Part shown: positions 1 to 9,790 of the stretch, in pieces
Position numbering within the stretch: the first letter of the stretch is position 1
How the letters are laid out: each line of letters opens with the position of its first letter
Source: Isoetes taiwanensis
Taxonomy: Eukaryota > Streptophyta > Lycopodiopsida > Isoetales > Isoetaceae
DNA: 64,000 nucleotides
Direction of reading: 5' to 3'
NCBI GenBank assembly: GCA_021234155.1
Contig: JAJEKV010000171.1
Location: 62,001-126,000 of the forward strand
Made by a program: the position numbers and the translations under genes
The notes under the pieces: generated by a model
The model's input: only the letters and a program-made list of their open reading frames with translations
What the model was told of the DNA's origin: nothing
The model's database searches: none

Positions 1-870
1 TCACATTTCACCATGCAAATAGCTCACATTTTTCGTTTTCAAATCTCGGTTATCGTAGCTTTTATTTTGATACAATCGATCCATTAATGCTGCGTAACTA
101 TTGAACCTATCCCAAACCTATCCCATGGCCAAACATTGTGCATGAAGATTTAATCTTTGATGCTTTGCAAGCAGATCTTCTGAGAATACTAATACGAAAC
201 CAAATTCATATATCAAATTCATGGCCAACATAGAAGAGCACGAAATGGAGACGATTCTGATTTATAATACAATGAAAACGTATGTTTCTGGAGTAACAAC
301 ATATGACTATACGACTACAACCACATGATAATTGCTCTGAGGAGGGTCATTTTAACCCGATAAAGGCAGCGGTAGCGTTGCCACACTTGGCAGTGCACTC
401 GTGGCTCCAGACTTGGCATATACTTGGAATATGCCAAAAACCCATATGAGCAAGGATTTGCCCCTTAGGGGCAACCCAAAAAGCGGGGTATATATATTGA
501 ATGTATAATGGAAAGAGACGTAAACGTGATCTTTAAATATAATGAATCAATGAAATATTTTTTGATATTATGTTGACCTTATTTTGATATTTTGTTATCA
601 CATTTTACACATTATAGATGCATATTTGCTAGGTATAATTGACTTATGCTTATTATAGGTGTATATAGGTGACCTTATAGGTGCATATTGACCTTAAACT
701 AAGGTAAGAAATTAATGTTGACTTATAGATGCTCTAGATATATTCAAAAATATTGTCTTTGTAGAATTGTTTTATGGTGGTTAGAACTTTCGAAGAGATC
801 CACTTGTCTGCCACATAGATATGTTCTAAATACCTCATGATGCCTCAGACAATTGTTGGGCACTGAGCTA
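1..870. other. Intergenic DNA, no gene recognised
   Basis: AT-rich sequence with no convincing coding frame on either strand. The only structure is a short dispersed repeat at 413-480, listed separately. Confidence 0.5.
413..480 (+). repeat. Short dispersed repeat, copy 1
   Basis: It contains an ATATGCC-AAAACCCATAT block, then TTTGCCCC and AGGGGCAACCCAAAAAG. The same block, diverged, recurs in the same orientation at about 6019-6100. The GCCCCTTAGGGGC core is a small palindrome. A related GTAGCCCCTAGGGGGCAAC string sits inside the LTR near 26115. It probably belongs to a repeat family; the class is unknown. Confidence 0.5.
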
Positions 871-1108
871 GTGTTGGTCGCTGCGCGACTTTGCTTAAAT
901 GATGGGAGGGATATACTGAGGGATAGAAACTCAACTCTAACCTAACTTGTGATAACTGGACCAGATGTGATATGACAACATCTTCCTGAGTGTTGGTAGC
1001 TGCGCGACTTTGCTTAAATGATGGGAGGGATATACTGAGGGATAGAAACTCAACTCTAACCTAACTTGTGATAACTGGACCAGATGTGATATGACAACAT
1101 CTTCCTGC
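871..1108. repeat. Tandem duplication, 119-bp unit
   Basis: Two nearly identical 119-bp units, at 871-989 and 990-1108. Each begins GTGTTGGT and ends ACAACATCTTCCTG. I see only one or two differences, so the duplication is recent. No coding sense is evident. Confidence 0.9.
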
Positions 1109-1836
1109 CCACCTCATCCATGTGACTATATAACCACATATCAATACATCATTTCATTCTGTATTACTTTCTTCACCATGCAACCTAGGGCTATGGGAAT
1201 AGAAAGACACCCTTCTCGTGTCCAGTACTTTGAGATGAGGATCAAAGCTGGTTCAACCAGTTCTCTTATAAGTTATAATGTCCAGTATATTATGAGATAA
1301 GGGTCGCTATCCTTGAAGAGGCGGGCAATGGCAGCAACAAAAACAATGTAACTTATTATACTCATTGTACAAACTGCAAAATGTGGTGATCTCATAATCT
1401 TGCAGATAGCTGTGTGTCTTTCTTGTTTTCTTCTGCCCACCTCATCCATGTGACTATATAACCACATATCGGGTTTTTCACCTCCTTAGTTTTCCACATT
1501 TCTTCAAAAAAACTATTCGTCCACTTTGTTATCTCCATCATTTCAATACATCATTTCATTTACGTATTACTTTCTTCACCATGCAACCTAGGGCTATGGG
1601 AATAGAAAGACACCCTTCGTGTCGATTACTTTGAAATGAGGATCGGGCTGGTTCAACCAGTTCTCTTATAAGTTATAATGTCGGTATATTATGAGATAAG
1701 AATTAAGCTATCCTTGAAGAGGCGGGCAATGGCGACAACAAAAACAATGTAACTTATTATACTCATTGTACAAAGCGCAAAATGTGATCTCATAATCCTC
1801 TGAGATAGGCTGTGTGTCTTTCTTGTTTCCTGCTTA
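1109..1836. repeat. Diverged tandem duplication, units of about 330 and 400 bp
   Basis: The segment beginning CCCACCTCATCCATGTGAC occurs at 1109 and again at 1437. Both copies run through CACCATGCAACCTAGGGC and the GAAGAGGCGGGCAATGGC block. The second copy has about 75 extra bases near 1470-1543 that the first lacks. Differences are scattered, so this duplication is older than its 119-bp neighbour. Short frames in it are not preserved between the copies. Confidence 0.85.
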
Positions 1837-2270
1837 TGACAGGGATACCTACTATAAACAATCTGTAACAAAAATCAAGAAGGGTCCTGTTGGAACTTTC
1901 ACAAAGTTGCAGCTTCAACAATTGAGGAGAAGCAAGCCCATGGGATGCACAGAACTACAACAATGTGCAAAGGGCTGTATATGCTCTATGAATACCAAGA
2001 AATAATGTTCCAGCTTGGAACACCTTTTCCAATTACCGCAGAATACAATCTACAAGTACATACGGCAATGTGAGAATAACAATAAGCATGAATCAATAAT
2101 GCGTGTCCTAGACATTGAAGCAACTTTGCTTCCACAATAAACATCATAGTGAGTATAACAAACTTTTGAACTTTTTAAGGGTTTTGAGCTGATGGGTAGT
2201 ATACCTCCCATACAATTTCCAAGAAGTGGATCTCAGTAAATGCGATGCTCCTGATAGTTTTATATTATAT

Positions 2271-2421
2271 TCAGGTACCAAACCAAGCCTTCACGGCAAT
2301 GCACTCCATCTGAACCAACCATGTGTACATTCGAGAGGCACCAAGAGAGAGCCCGGTAAAGGTCACGAAGAAGACCACGATGCCCTTGGAATGTTTGATG
2401 AAACTCCAGTTCACAAAATGG
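2271..2421 (-). CDS. Possible terminal exon of a membrane protein, unidentified
   Basis: Reading the minus strand after a plausible acceptor (CACAACAG), a 49-codon frame runs to TGA. It contains a hydrophobic stretch (GIVVFFVTFTGLSLGA) that could span a membrane. Codon choice is less AT-biased than the surroundings and the GC content rises locally, which is why I flag it. I do not recognise the family and find no partner exons. Other frames on both strands are also open here, so strand and frame are uncertain. Confidence 0.2.
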
Positions 2422-3546
2422 CTGTTGTGTTCGTGGCGGCATCACTAAGCAAATATGTACTTTCGGTAAAGGCGTGCATCAGAATATGTTAATTTCCCCA
2501 ATGAGATCTTGATTCTTCAATTAAGCTCAAGAATTGACATATGTCCTAACGAGGTAAACATGATTGCTAGCCATCCGCACACCTTAGAACAGCTAATTAA
2601 TGAGCAATACCAAATCTCAATTACATGAAGCAGCTTCGCATGTTAGGTGAAAGATATAAATATACCAAGTAAATCCTTGGTGGATAAAATATTGGTTCAA
2701 TATAGATGCAAAATTCAAGATAGCAGCATACAACTCAATCACAAAATACATCTTGTCAGCTACATTTACAAGAGTTAACATATGAATCCCTTGGGACCTA
2801 AAATTCTAACTATTTGCTTAACCAAAATGCAAAACCCAATCTGGACCATAATGGCCAAATGTGACAAACAATATATTACAGGAATGTATGAATTCCTTGC
2901 CCGATGTAAAATGTGGCAAAAAATTGATCAAATAGACTCACTGACATTATTACTTGGAACCTGAATTTCTGACCCAATCTGGACCATACAGCCAAATGCA
3001 ACAAATAATATATTACAGGAATGTACGTCGCAGTTTCTAGGCCCTTCAAGATGCGGCATTTGGCGTACATGCTGCAGTCAGTAAACATAATAATGCATAT
3101 CAAGATATACACAGCAACAGCATGTTCGACATCAATTTAACCTACATCCATGCAAAAGGTTATGAGTGTTCACAGAAGCAAGAATCTATGCTGACAAGAT
3201 AATATATACAGGGATGGCAGCTTCGTGATACCATAGTGTTATATGACATCTCCTAGTATGCTGATAAATTCTGAATGTATGCAACATGGAACGTATGCTA
3301 GCTGTAACTGACTCTGTCCATACGGAATCATGCACATGCCAAAATTAGGATTAATTTGTGGGACACTGAGGATTACCACATGGGATAATGCTATTTACTA
3401 GACATCCAATTGTATTGAGTTCTGTTGCTTTAAATTCAAGCATGTTAGATCGTAAATCATCATCTATAAACAAGAAATGACATGAGACAACCATCAACAA
3501 CCAAAAACTGAGCGTAAATGTGATTGAACCTGGAAGAAGCGTAAAT

Positions 3547-3681
3547 GTAATGACGTTTCTCATTGCAAGAACATGACGTTTCTCATTGCATGACGTTTGT
3601 AAATTGTAATGACGTTTCTCATTGCATAAACCTGTAATGACATTTCTCATTGCATAAACCTGTAATGACGTTTCGCATTGC
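3547..3681. repeat. Minisatellite with TGACGTTTCTCATTGCA unit
   Basis: About six irregular copies of TGACGTTTCTCATTGCA, separated by 5-15 bp spacers such as TAAACCTGTAA. Each unit carries a TGACGT core, the half-site type bound by plant TGA-class bZIP proteins. That functional link is only suggested by motif identity. Confidence 0.85.
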
Positions 3682-3964
3682 TTTGATCCTAATAGACAAG
3701 TTCTCTGACTACACATGTTTTCAGAAAATGCATCTATCCAGGAAGGATCATCTGTGAAGATCCAGTTCGGCTTGCATCGAACCTAGAATTATTATTCTTG
3801 TCCAAAAACATATCATATGCATATTAGATTATGAAGGGCAAGTAATCAAGTTGTTTTTATTGTAGAATTTGAGGGGAAAAAAATCCGATTCAATATCACG
3901 AGTGAGGAGCAATACCTTGCTTGATTTCGCAGTGTATTACTTCAAAAAGTTAAGTTTATTTTAG

Positions 3965-4342
3965 GATTTGGTTCGTACACTGGGCATTGAACCTTTGGTT
4001 CCCCTTGATGGACAAACAAAAAATGCTGGAGAAGAAGTCGCACAAAAGGCTGAGGTTAGCATGTCTGCATTACAGTTGTTCTATATTATTTTATTCTTAA
4101 AAGAGATAATGGGAATTCTGGAAATGTATTATGCAGGTGAATGAAGAGTCTCCCAAATGTCACCATCCAAAACTTGAATTTATGCAAGACAGGTACATAA
4201 ATTAATGCATTTTATGGCTGTTTTCAGCTCTCTTTACTTTGCTATGCCCTTGATGCAATTGAGATCAGCTGATGAAGGCCAAACAATATTTTATGAGTGC
4301 CCCAATCCAAAGTGTCGTCACAAGTTTTCACTAAATACTTAA
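3965..4342 (+). pseudogene. RNA polymerase I subunit RPA12-like, last three exons
   Basis: Three exons can be joined by GT-AG introns: 3965-4054, 4137-4192 and 4228-4342 (stop TAA). The last exon carries the TFIIS-type zinc-ribbon signature SADEGQTIFYECP followed by CRHKFSLNT, which is diagnostic of RPA12/TFIIS C-terminal ribbons and closest to plant RPA12. The family role is transcript cleavage and termination by RNA polymerase I in the nucleolus. Two zinc ligands look damaged. The first CxxC reads S-PKC, so the first Cys is Ser, and the second pair is CPNPKC (four intervening residues, not two). The middle exon junction also gives unusual residues before MQLRSADEG. The N-terminal ribbon exon was not found upstream. 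I call it a fragment or decaying copy, although an active divergent copy is not excluded. Confidence 0.65.
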
Positions 4343-5657
4343 GATTTGCACATGGTAACTTAAATTATATTTTTGCATTTTTCCGCATCATCCCATTGCC
4401 TGTTGAAGCTGGAGCTGCTGTGTGGATGGTTAAACAACATTTTTGTCTTGGAACTTTACCTCATTTCGGGGAGCCAAGTTTTTATTTATAGCATTCTATG
4501 TCACTTGGAGCTGAATGTCATTGAGAATGTGTTCTTGGAGCAAGCTTAGTAGCTATCTGTACAATTACATTTGTGCATGAGCAGACGGCTAGTGAGATGA
4601 CATGATGTTGTGCATCACAAGGATGTAAAAATATAAGCTTTTCTATCTGTAAAGTGTTAATAATGTTTATGGCAGCTTCACCAATACATGGCATCAATTA
4701 GTTGCACAAACAGCTCTAGCCATAGTAATATGTCAGCATGTTAAAGCATATCTCTTTTCCTTTCTGGTTAAGCATGCAGGGTTGCTAACAAATTGGGCAT
4801 GTTCCCGTTTAAATTTAAGGCTTGCTTGTAGGCAGCATAAAGAAGATGGCGTGAACATGCATTATAAGTGCATGAAACACATAGATAATGTTCATGCAAT
4901 CCTATGCTAATGTGCTCACCTGTACTAAAAACTATAAGTGAATGGATGGAGAAGCAAAGAAAATGTAAAGCCAGACAAATTCTGTCTCTGCAGCCATGCA
5001 TGCCTCATTCAGGTTTTACAACTGTTTGCTTTTGCTACATCCCTTACTCCATAACATTCAGCTCTTATCACAGTTTTGGAGCTTGTTGTAGCCTGTTTTG
5101 GCAACTATTAAAGACCCATCTACGTAAGATAATGCAAGTAGGCTTGTGCCAAAATCTCTTTCAGTATTTGTCTTTGTGCTTTGTACATTCTGCAGAGTCT
5201 CTTTCTGGCCCAGATGTGCCATGATTGATCCTGTGTTAAATCCTTTAACTGCAGGCAAAATGCATCCTACTTCAAATCTTTGGCCTCAAAAGCAAGCTTT
5301 TGTGATCATTTTCTGTTTTATATTATCTCTGCGTGGGCATAGCCTGATGGATCAAATGCAGCAGCATTTGCATGTAAAGACATGGATTAAGAGAATGAAC
5401 AAGTTTTACATGGATGAATCAAATATTAGATAAAGAAATAGCCATCAAACATGGATTTTTGCATAAGTTGAGCATAGAACCGAGCCATGATTCTTACAGA
5501 AATGACAAAACCCATCCTTACTCTAAGAAATCAAAGCCTGGAAAATACAATAACTCAAACCTTTATATTCAACCTCGAAGGCTTTGTAAACTCGAACATG
5601 GCCCTCAAGACGTAATCCAGATCACTCAATCTGAAAATTTGCAATATAAAAATGGGA
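4343..5657. other. Intergenic or intronic DNA, no gene recognised
   Basis: Several short open frames occur on both strands, but none resembles a known domain and none has convincing splice partners. No tandem or inverted repeat stands out. Confidence 0.5.
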
Positions 5658-5859
5658 TCAAATTTTTTTGATAGATCCTAATGGGTGATCGCGAACTCCT
5701 CGTTCAATGGCGTCACCAACAGTTTCAATCAACTAAACCCAAAAACAAACACTTGTAAAATTTATTCAACAAATGGAGGCGAGAAGAAATCTGAAGGCGA
5801 CTAGATTAGAGAAGAAAGCGTAAAAGAGTTACCGAAAAGAGGTGAAACTGAGAGGACAT
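5658..5859 (-). CDS. Possible two-exon small ORF, 33 codons
   Basis: On the minus strand, CCACCATG (a good plant start context) opens a 27-nt exon (5833-5859, MSSQFHLFS) ending at a GTAACT donor. The 100-bp intron ends TTTAG, and the second exon (5658-5732) continues in phase with LIETVGDAIERGVRDH to a TGA. The context, splice sites and amino-acid composition look gene-like. The exon reaches a stop in a run of seven A residues, so it could be a truncated 5' end of a longer gene. No family recognised. Confidence 0.3.
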
Positions 5860-6018
5860 GGTGGGCTGGTGCTGCTGCGCATGCTACTGAGAGTATCCAT
5901 AGCCAGATGCTCTGTTGTATTTTGCCAGTTATCCGGTTCGATCATCAGCGGCCCACAATGCAGGTGACCGATAATTTACAGGGCAGAGTAGGTTTTTAGC
6001 AGTCACCAGCATATCCTA

Positions 6019-6100
6019 GGTATATTCTAGTATATACCTAAGATATGCCATAAACCCATATAAACAAGGGTTTGCCCCCCTAGGGGCAACCCAAAAAGTA
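6019..6100 (+). repeat. Short dispersed repeat, copy 2
   Basis: Diverged direct copy of the block at 413-480, ending AGGGGCAACCCAAAAAG. It lies just past the stop codon of the ParB-like gene and might mark an element edge. No matching terminal repeat was found to prove that. Confidence 0.5.
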
Positions 6101-6646
6101 TTTTCTGTACAACTTACCTAGCCACTGAAGTTAACAGCGTGCTCTCTGATAATAGTATCTGTAGTAGAGGTTGGATATAAAGCCTTGCACTCCTCCCAGT
6201 CCTCCAGGTTAAGTTGCTTCATTAATTCTGCCTGGCAGGTGACAATGTCTTTCTGACTGCAGAGGGAAAAATGTGATCAAACAAAATTAAGAAAAAAAGA
6301 ACACGACATAAAAGCGTGGCTTACGTCTTAGCTTCTTTGGCCATTTCGTCGAGAGTAAATTCTTTTGCCACAACTTTTTCTAGAAGTCTTACAAAAATTT
6401 CTTTGCTTTTCAAACCCTGTAGCTGCGTCCAGGGTACAATGCTCATGTTTTTTTGTTTTGCCTCACCACCTTTTTTTGGTTTTTTTCCGGCAGAGCTAGA
6501 TTGTTCTTTCAGCTCACCATCTTTGAACATACAAAATATTCTTTCTTGAAGATCCCACACCTGTTGACGAACGAGCACAAGTATTTTAGTGTTGAATGGC
6601 GAACAAGCGTTTGTTACTCTGTCTACTATATTATTGCACACGGAAT

Positions 6647-6762
6647 ACCAGGCACGGTATAAATTTATACCGTGCCTGGTGACGGTATAAATTTATACCG
6701 TACTGTGTCTGGTCACGGTATAAATTTATACTGTGACCAGGCACGGTATAAATTTATACCGT
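6647..6762. repeat. Palindrome array A, four copies in the last-but-one intron
   Basis: Four copies of CGGTATAAATTTATACCG or near matches, at 6655, 6683, 6716 and 6744, spaced 28-33 bp. The first sits in a perfect 34-bp palindrome (6647-6680) whose arms extend through ACCAGGCA. The third and fourth have similarly extended CTGGTCAC and CCAGGCAC arms. All lie in the intron between exons 3 and 4 of the ParB-like gene. Confidence 0.95.
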
Positions 6763-7070
6763 GGCTGGTCTTCCTTGGTACGCATTTACAAAGTTCGATG
6801 TTAATATACAAACTCAGCTATGCTAAGCATACTACAGACAACTAAATTAAAGCTTTTACTCACTTGACCATCTCTGAAAGCAAGCTGGAAGTAATTGTCG
6901 TACTGCTTCACAGCCATTATGGGCTTCTTATCTGAATCGTAGCTGAGGCAGCACTCTGTGACACAAGCTTCTCGAAGTTCTTGGAGCTTGTTCTTTTGTT
7001 TTTTGAAGTCCTCCCCATGCACTTGCTTGAACTCTACGTATTCCCGGTGCATGAAGCGGATCTTGTCTAT

Positions 7071-7665
7071 CATGGAATAATTTAAGGGCTAAACTTAGCT
7101 ATTTGGCGATTTTTTAGCAGATTTTCAAAAAAAATTGGCTAAAGTAAATGGAAAAAATTGGGAAAAAAATAATAATTTTAGCTTAACTTTTTTCGGGACT
7201 GCACCAACCCTGGAGCTCTTTAGCCAAACGCTAGAAAGTACGAGAGTGAAATTTGGTATTGTTTAGCTAAGCCATAGAAACTTTTAGAATGAATTTCGCG
7301 CTAGTTTAGCTAACATAATATGAAATATACGATTAGTAGTTTAGTTTTTAACATTATGAATTAATTTGAGTCCTAGACTTTGCTAATTAGCATTATTTTA
7401 GAATGTTTTCACAAAGAAAATGACTAAAATAAGTGGAATATATTGAAAAAAAGTATAGTAATTTGGTTTAATATTTTTTGTTGGCCCATATTATAGAAAT
7501 TTTTGGGATGATGTTTGGGTTAGTTTAGCTAAACGCTAGAAAGTATGAGAGGAAAAATGTGTAGAGTTTAGCTAAACCACAGAAAGTTTTGGGATTAATA
7601 TCCAGCAAGTTTAGCTAAAGTCATTCTGGCTAATAAGTAATATGTGATTAGTAATTTATTCCCTG
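7071..7665. mobile_element. hAT-like MITE, copy 1, inside ParB-like exon 3
   Basis: 595-bp insertion bounded by a perfect 8-bp duplication TTGTCTAT (7063-7070 and 7666-7673). On the minus strand it begins CAGGGAATAAATTAC, and its other end is the imperfect inverse CATGGAATAATTTAAGG. An 8-bp duplication plus CA-GGG termini is typical of hAT elements. The element is non-coding and rich in GTTTAGCTAA motifs. Removing it with one target copy restores an open exon reading through SLIDKIRFMH, so it landed in a coding exon. The homologous copy is at 20865-21469. Confidence 0.93.
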
Positions 7666-8453
7666 TTGTCTATAAGACTCATTTTTAGTCTGAAGTCATT
7701 GTCGAGATTATGACTCACGGCAATGACCTTTGCTTCCTCGTCTGTGACTCCAACGTAGATATGTGCTTCTACGCTCTTCCAAACTTCGTTACGGGATTCC
7801 TCTTTTGAAAGTTCCTTCCTTGCTTTGTAACTATGTGTGCCTCCAAGTACAAAATATGTGTAATCCTCAAAGTTAGCCTTTTTATAATCTTTTAGTTGGT
7901 TGCACTGACTCCTGTCAACCATTACAACAAGTGGCGACACATGGGCATGAGGATTCCTTCTCATTCTTTGCTTGAGTATAGCCACATGTGCCGCGTACAG
8001 CTTTCGTACCTGAAGAACTCTGACCCCATCTTCATTTTTAGGCGGCCTCTTAATAGTGCTCAATGTCAAGGAAATTGTTTGCTTAAGCAGTTTAGTGTCA
8101 TTAACCTTTTTTAGAATAGCACTTGACTTGTCCACGGGCTTCACAACAATATCTGCACCCGGAGCCTTCTGAAGAGCTTCTGCTGACTCCTCTATAGTCA
8201 ATGCCTTTGTGGTTCTAGTCTTTTTTTTGGTGGGAGGCTGTGTATCAACTACCAGGGAATGCTTTCTACCCTTTCCCTTTGGTATTACTATTTCCTCCTC
8301 TTCCTCTTCTTCTTCTACTTCGTCAACATTTTCTTCCTCTTCGATAGTAGTGGGGTACCACAGACCTTTGACCAACACCTTTTCATCGCAAAGCACCACT
8401 GACATCAAAATGTCCACTATATCCTGTAATGCAGGGTTTAGTTAGGAGGATGA

Positions 8454-8470
8454 CGGTATAAATTTATACG
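8454..8470. repeat. Single palindrome in intron 2 of the ParB-like gene
   Basis: CGGTATAAATTTATACG, one base short of the 18-bp consensus, lies in the 70-bp intron between exons 2 and 3. Confidence 0.9.
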
Positions 8471-9077
8471 TTAAGCCACTAAGAATAACTTACATAGCCG
8501 CCCTTGTAATTTTTAGATATGTACTCATTCACGTCTTTGGGCTTGCACATGCTTAATCTAAGCATTTTACTACTGAGAACATAGAAGACGTCCCATTGAA
8601 AAGTTCATCTTCGTTTTCTGTAGCAACCAGGTTTATCATTTCGCCGGCAGGATAATAATCATCGGCCTTGTACTTGCCCTTCCCTGACTGATGGCACAAG
8701 TACAGGTACGCCTCAGTTGGTTTGCTCTCTCTTGCGCCCCTGTGGACGTACCACGTCTGGTCTTTTAGTTCGTACGTCTGTGGCACAGGAGGTGCAGCCT
8801 GTGAAGATTGGCCTGAAGATTGGCCTTTCTGCACAAATTTTATCCTTGGGCCGGAACTGTGCGTTAAGAAATTATTTTTTTCGTAAGAAAGAACATTTTT
8901 TTACTTTTTGACACACAAAAACAGTAAAAACAGAGGCTAAAAGGGCATAAAATCTACAATTAATTAACACTTTTTTTTGTCTTATTTAAGCTTAAAACTC
9001 AACAATATTACTAAAATATTGAGGTTCGGGTCCATTCCGTAAGCACTAGACACCAAGATTCCCAAACCATTTTGAAA

Positions 9078-9267
9078 CGGTATAAATTTATACGCCCCGA
9101 GCTCGAGCGGTATAAATTTATACCGAGATGGCTTTGGATCGGTATAAATTTATACGCCCCGTGCTCGAGCGGTATAAATTTATACCGCTCCAGAACACAA
9201 TCGGTATAGAGCACGGGGCGTATAAATTTATACCGATCCAGAGCCATCTCGGTATAAATTTATACCG
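9078..9267. repeat. Palindrome array B with a 59-bp inverted repeat, in intron 1
   Basis: Six copies of the palindrome lie at 9078, 9108, 9140, 9170, 9219 and 9250. They carry CGGTATAAATTTATACCG or the version lacking one C or G. Segment 9108-9166 is repeated in inverse at 9209-9267 with about one mismatch, giving 59-bp arms around a 42-bp loop. The spacers between palindromes are also conserved in inverse (AGATGGCTTTGGAT, CCCCGTGCTC). All of it is inside intron 1 of the ParB-like gene. Confidence 0.95.
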
Positions 9268-9388
9268 CTCGATCTACCACTCTAACAGATTAAAACAAAA
9301 GAGAAACTAAAACAGTACGGAAAGTAGACTTACGTGGCCATGACCGTATGGACTAGCGTATAGACGTTCCGGAGAGCAAATAAGAAGG

Positions 9389-9398
9389 GGTATATAAG
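9389..9398 (-). promoter_or_regulatory. TATA box of the ParB-like gene
   Basis: The minus strand reads CCTTATATACC about 50 bp before the proposed start ATG at 9341. The spacing suits a TATA-driven promoter with a short leader. Confidence 0.45.
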
Positions 9399-9537
9399 GC
9401 GGACCGCGAGCGCCTTCAACTCCGATGTGCGTATATGGAAAATAGGGTGGCCGGCGCCGGGCTTAAGTACCCCTGCTAAGTGCCGTTTCGTATAGCGTTT
9501 CTCCATAAAGTTTCCAATACAAGTGTCTGTGAGTTTT

Positions 9538-9708
9538 CGTATAAATTTATACCGTTTCTGTTCTATGTTACGCTCCTCTGTATAAATTTATACCATCTCC
9601 GTATAAATTTATATTTATCCGCTTAAAGAGTTTTCCTTTCTGTATAAATTTATACCATCTACGTATAAATTTATACCGTCTGATTTCTTCGTCGTATAAA
9701 TTTATACG
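9538..9708. repeat. Palindrome array C in the divergent intergenic region
   Basis: Six copies of the GTATAAATTTATAC core, at 9538, 9580, 9601 (half degenerate), 9642, 9662 and 9693. The last is the perfect 16-mer CGTATAAATTTATACG. The array sits between the 5' end of the ParB-like gene and the start of the plus-strand DUF7869 gene. Because each core reads TATAAA on both strands, it could also act as a two-way TATA element. Confidence 0.93.
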
Positions 9709-9790
9709 ATTGATGACGCTAACTTTCGAGTATGGCTCGAGAGAAAGAAGCTGCAGAGCCTCCAACTCTGTTCGCGGGCTCCCACCTACA

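Larger units (their letters stand above)
6118..9341 (-). pseudogene. ParB/sulfiredoxin-fold protein gene, five exons, MITE-disrupted
   Basis: The minus-strand model is exon 1 at 9334-9341 (ATGGCCAC, donor GTAAGT), exon 2 at 8494-8856, exon 3 at 6864-8423, exon 4 at 6325-6560 and exon 5 at 6118-6256 (stop TAG). Every intron has GT-AG ends and the phases fit, except for one frameshift in exon 2 next to an AAAA run near 8567. With the MITE and one target copy removed, the exons total 1703 nt, one short of 568 codons, which agrees with a single lost base.

The protein would be about 567 residues. It has an acidic run near 155-170, a basic KKKTRTTK patch near 190, then a ParB/Srx-like domain at about 260-375. 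That domain shows SPLVVMVD, FVLGGTHSYKA in place of the ParB GG-x-HR box, VGVTDEEAK, and SHN where ParB has EN. A Lys/Glu-rich C-terminal region follows. ParB family members bind DNA or hydrolyse NTP or nucleic acid; the activity here is unknown. Shares an upstream region with the DUF7869 gene. Confidence 0.7.

Noticed and set aside
8209-8445. Plus-strand Ser-rich frame
   Set aside because: Mirror image of the Glu-rich acidic run of the ParB-like gene on the minus strand.
9078-9708. CRISPR-like array
   Set aside because: Palindromic units of irregular spacing with conserved, not unique, spacers in a spliced eukaryotic gene; no cas genes.
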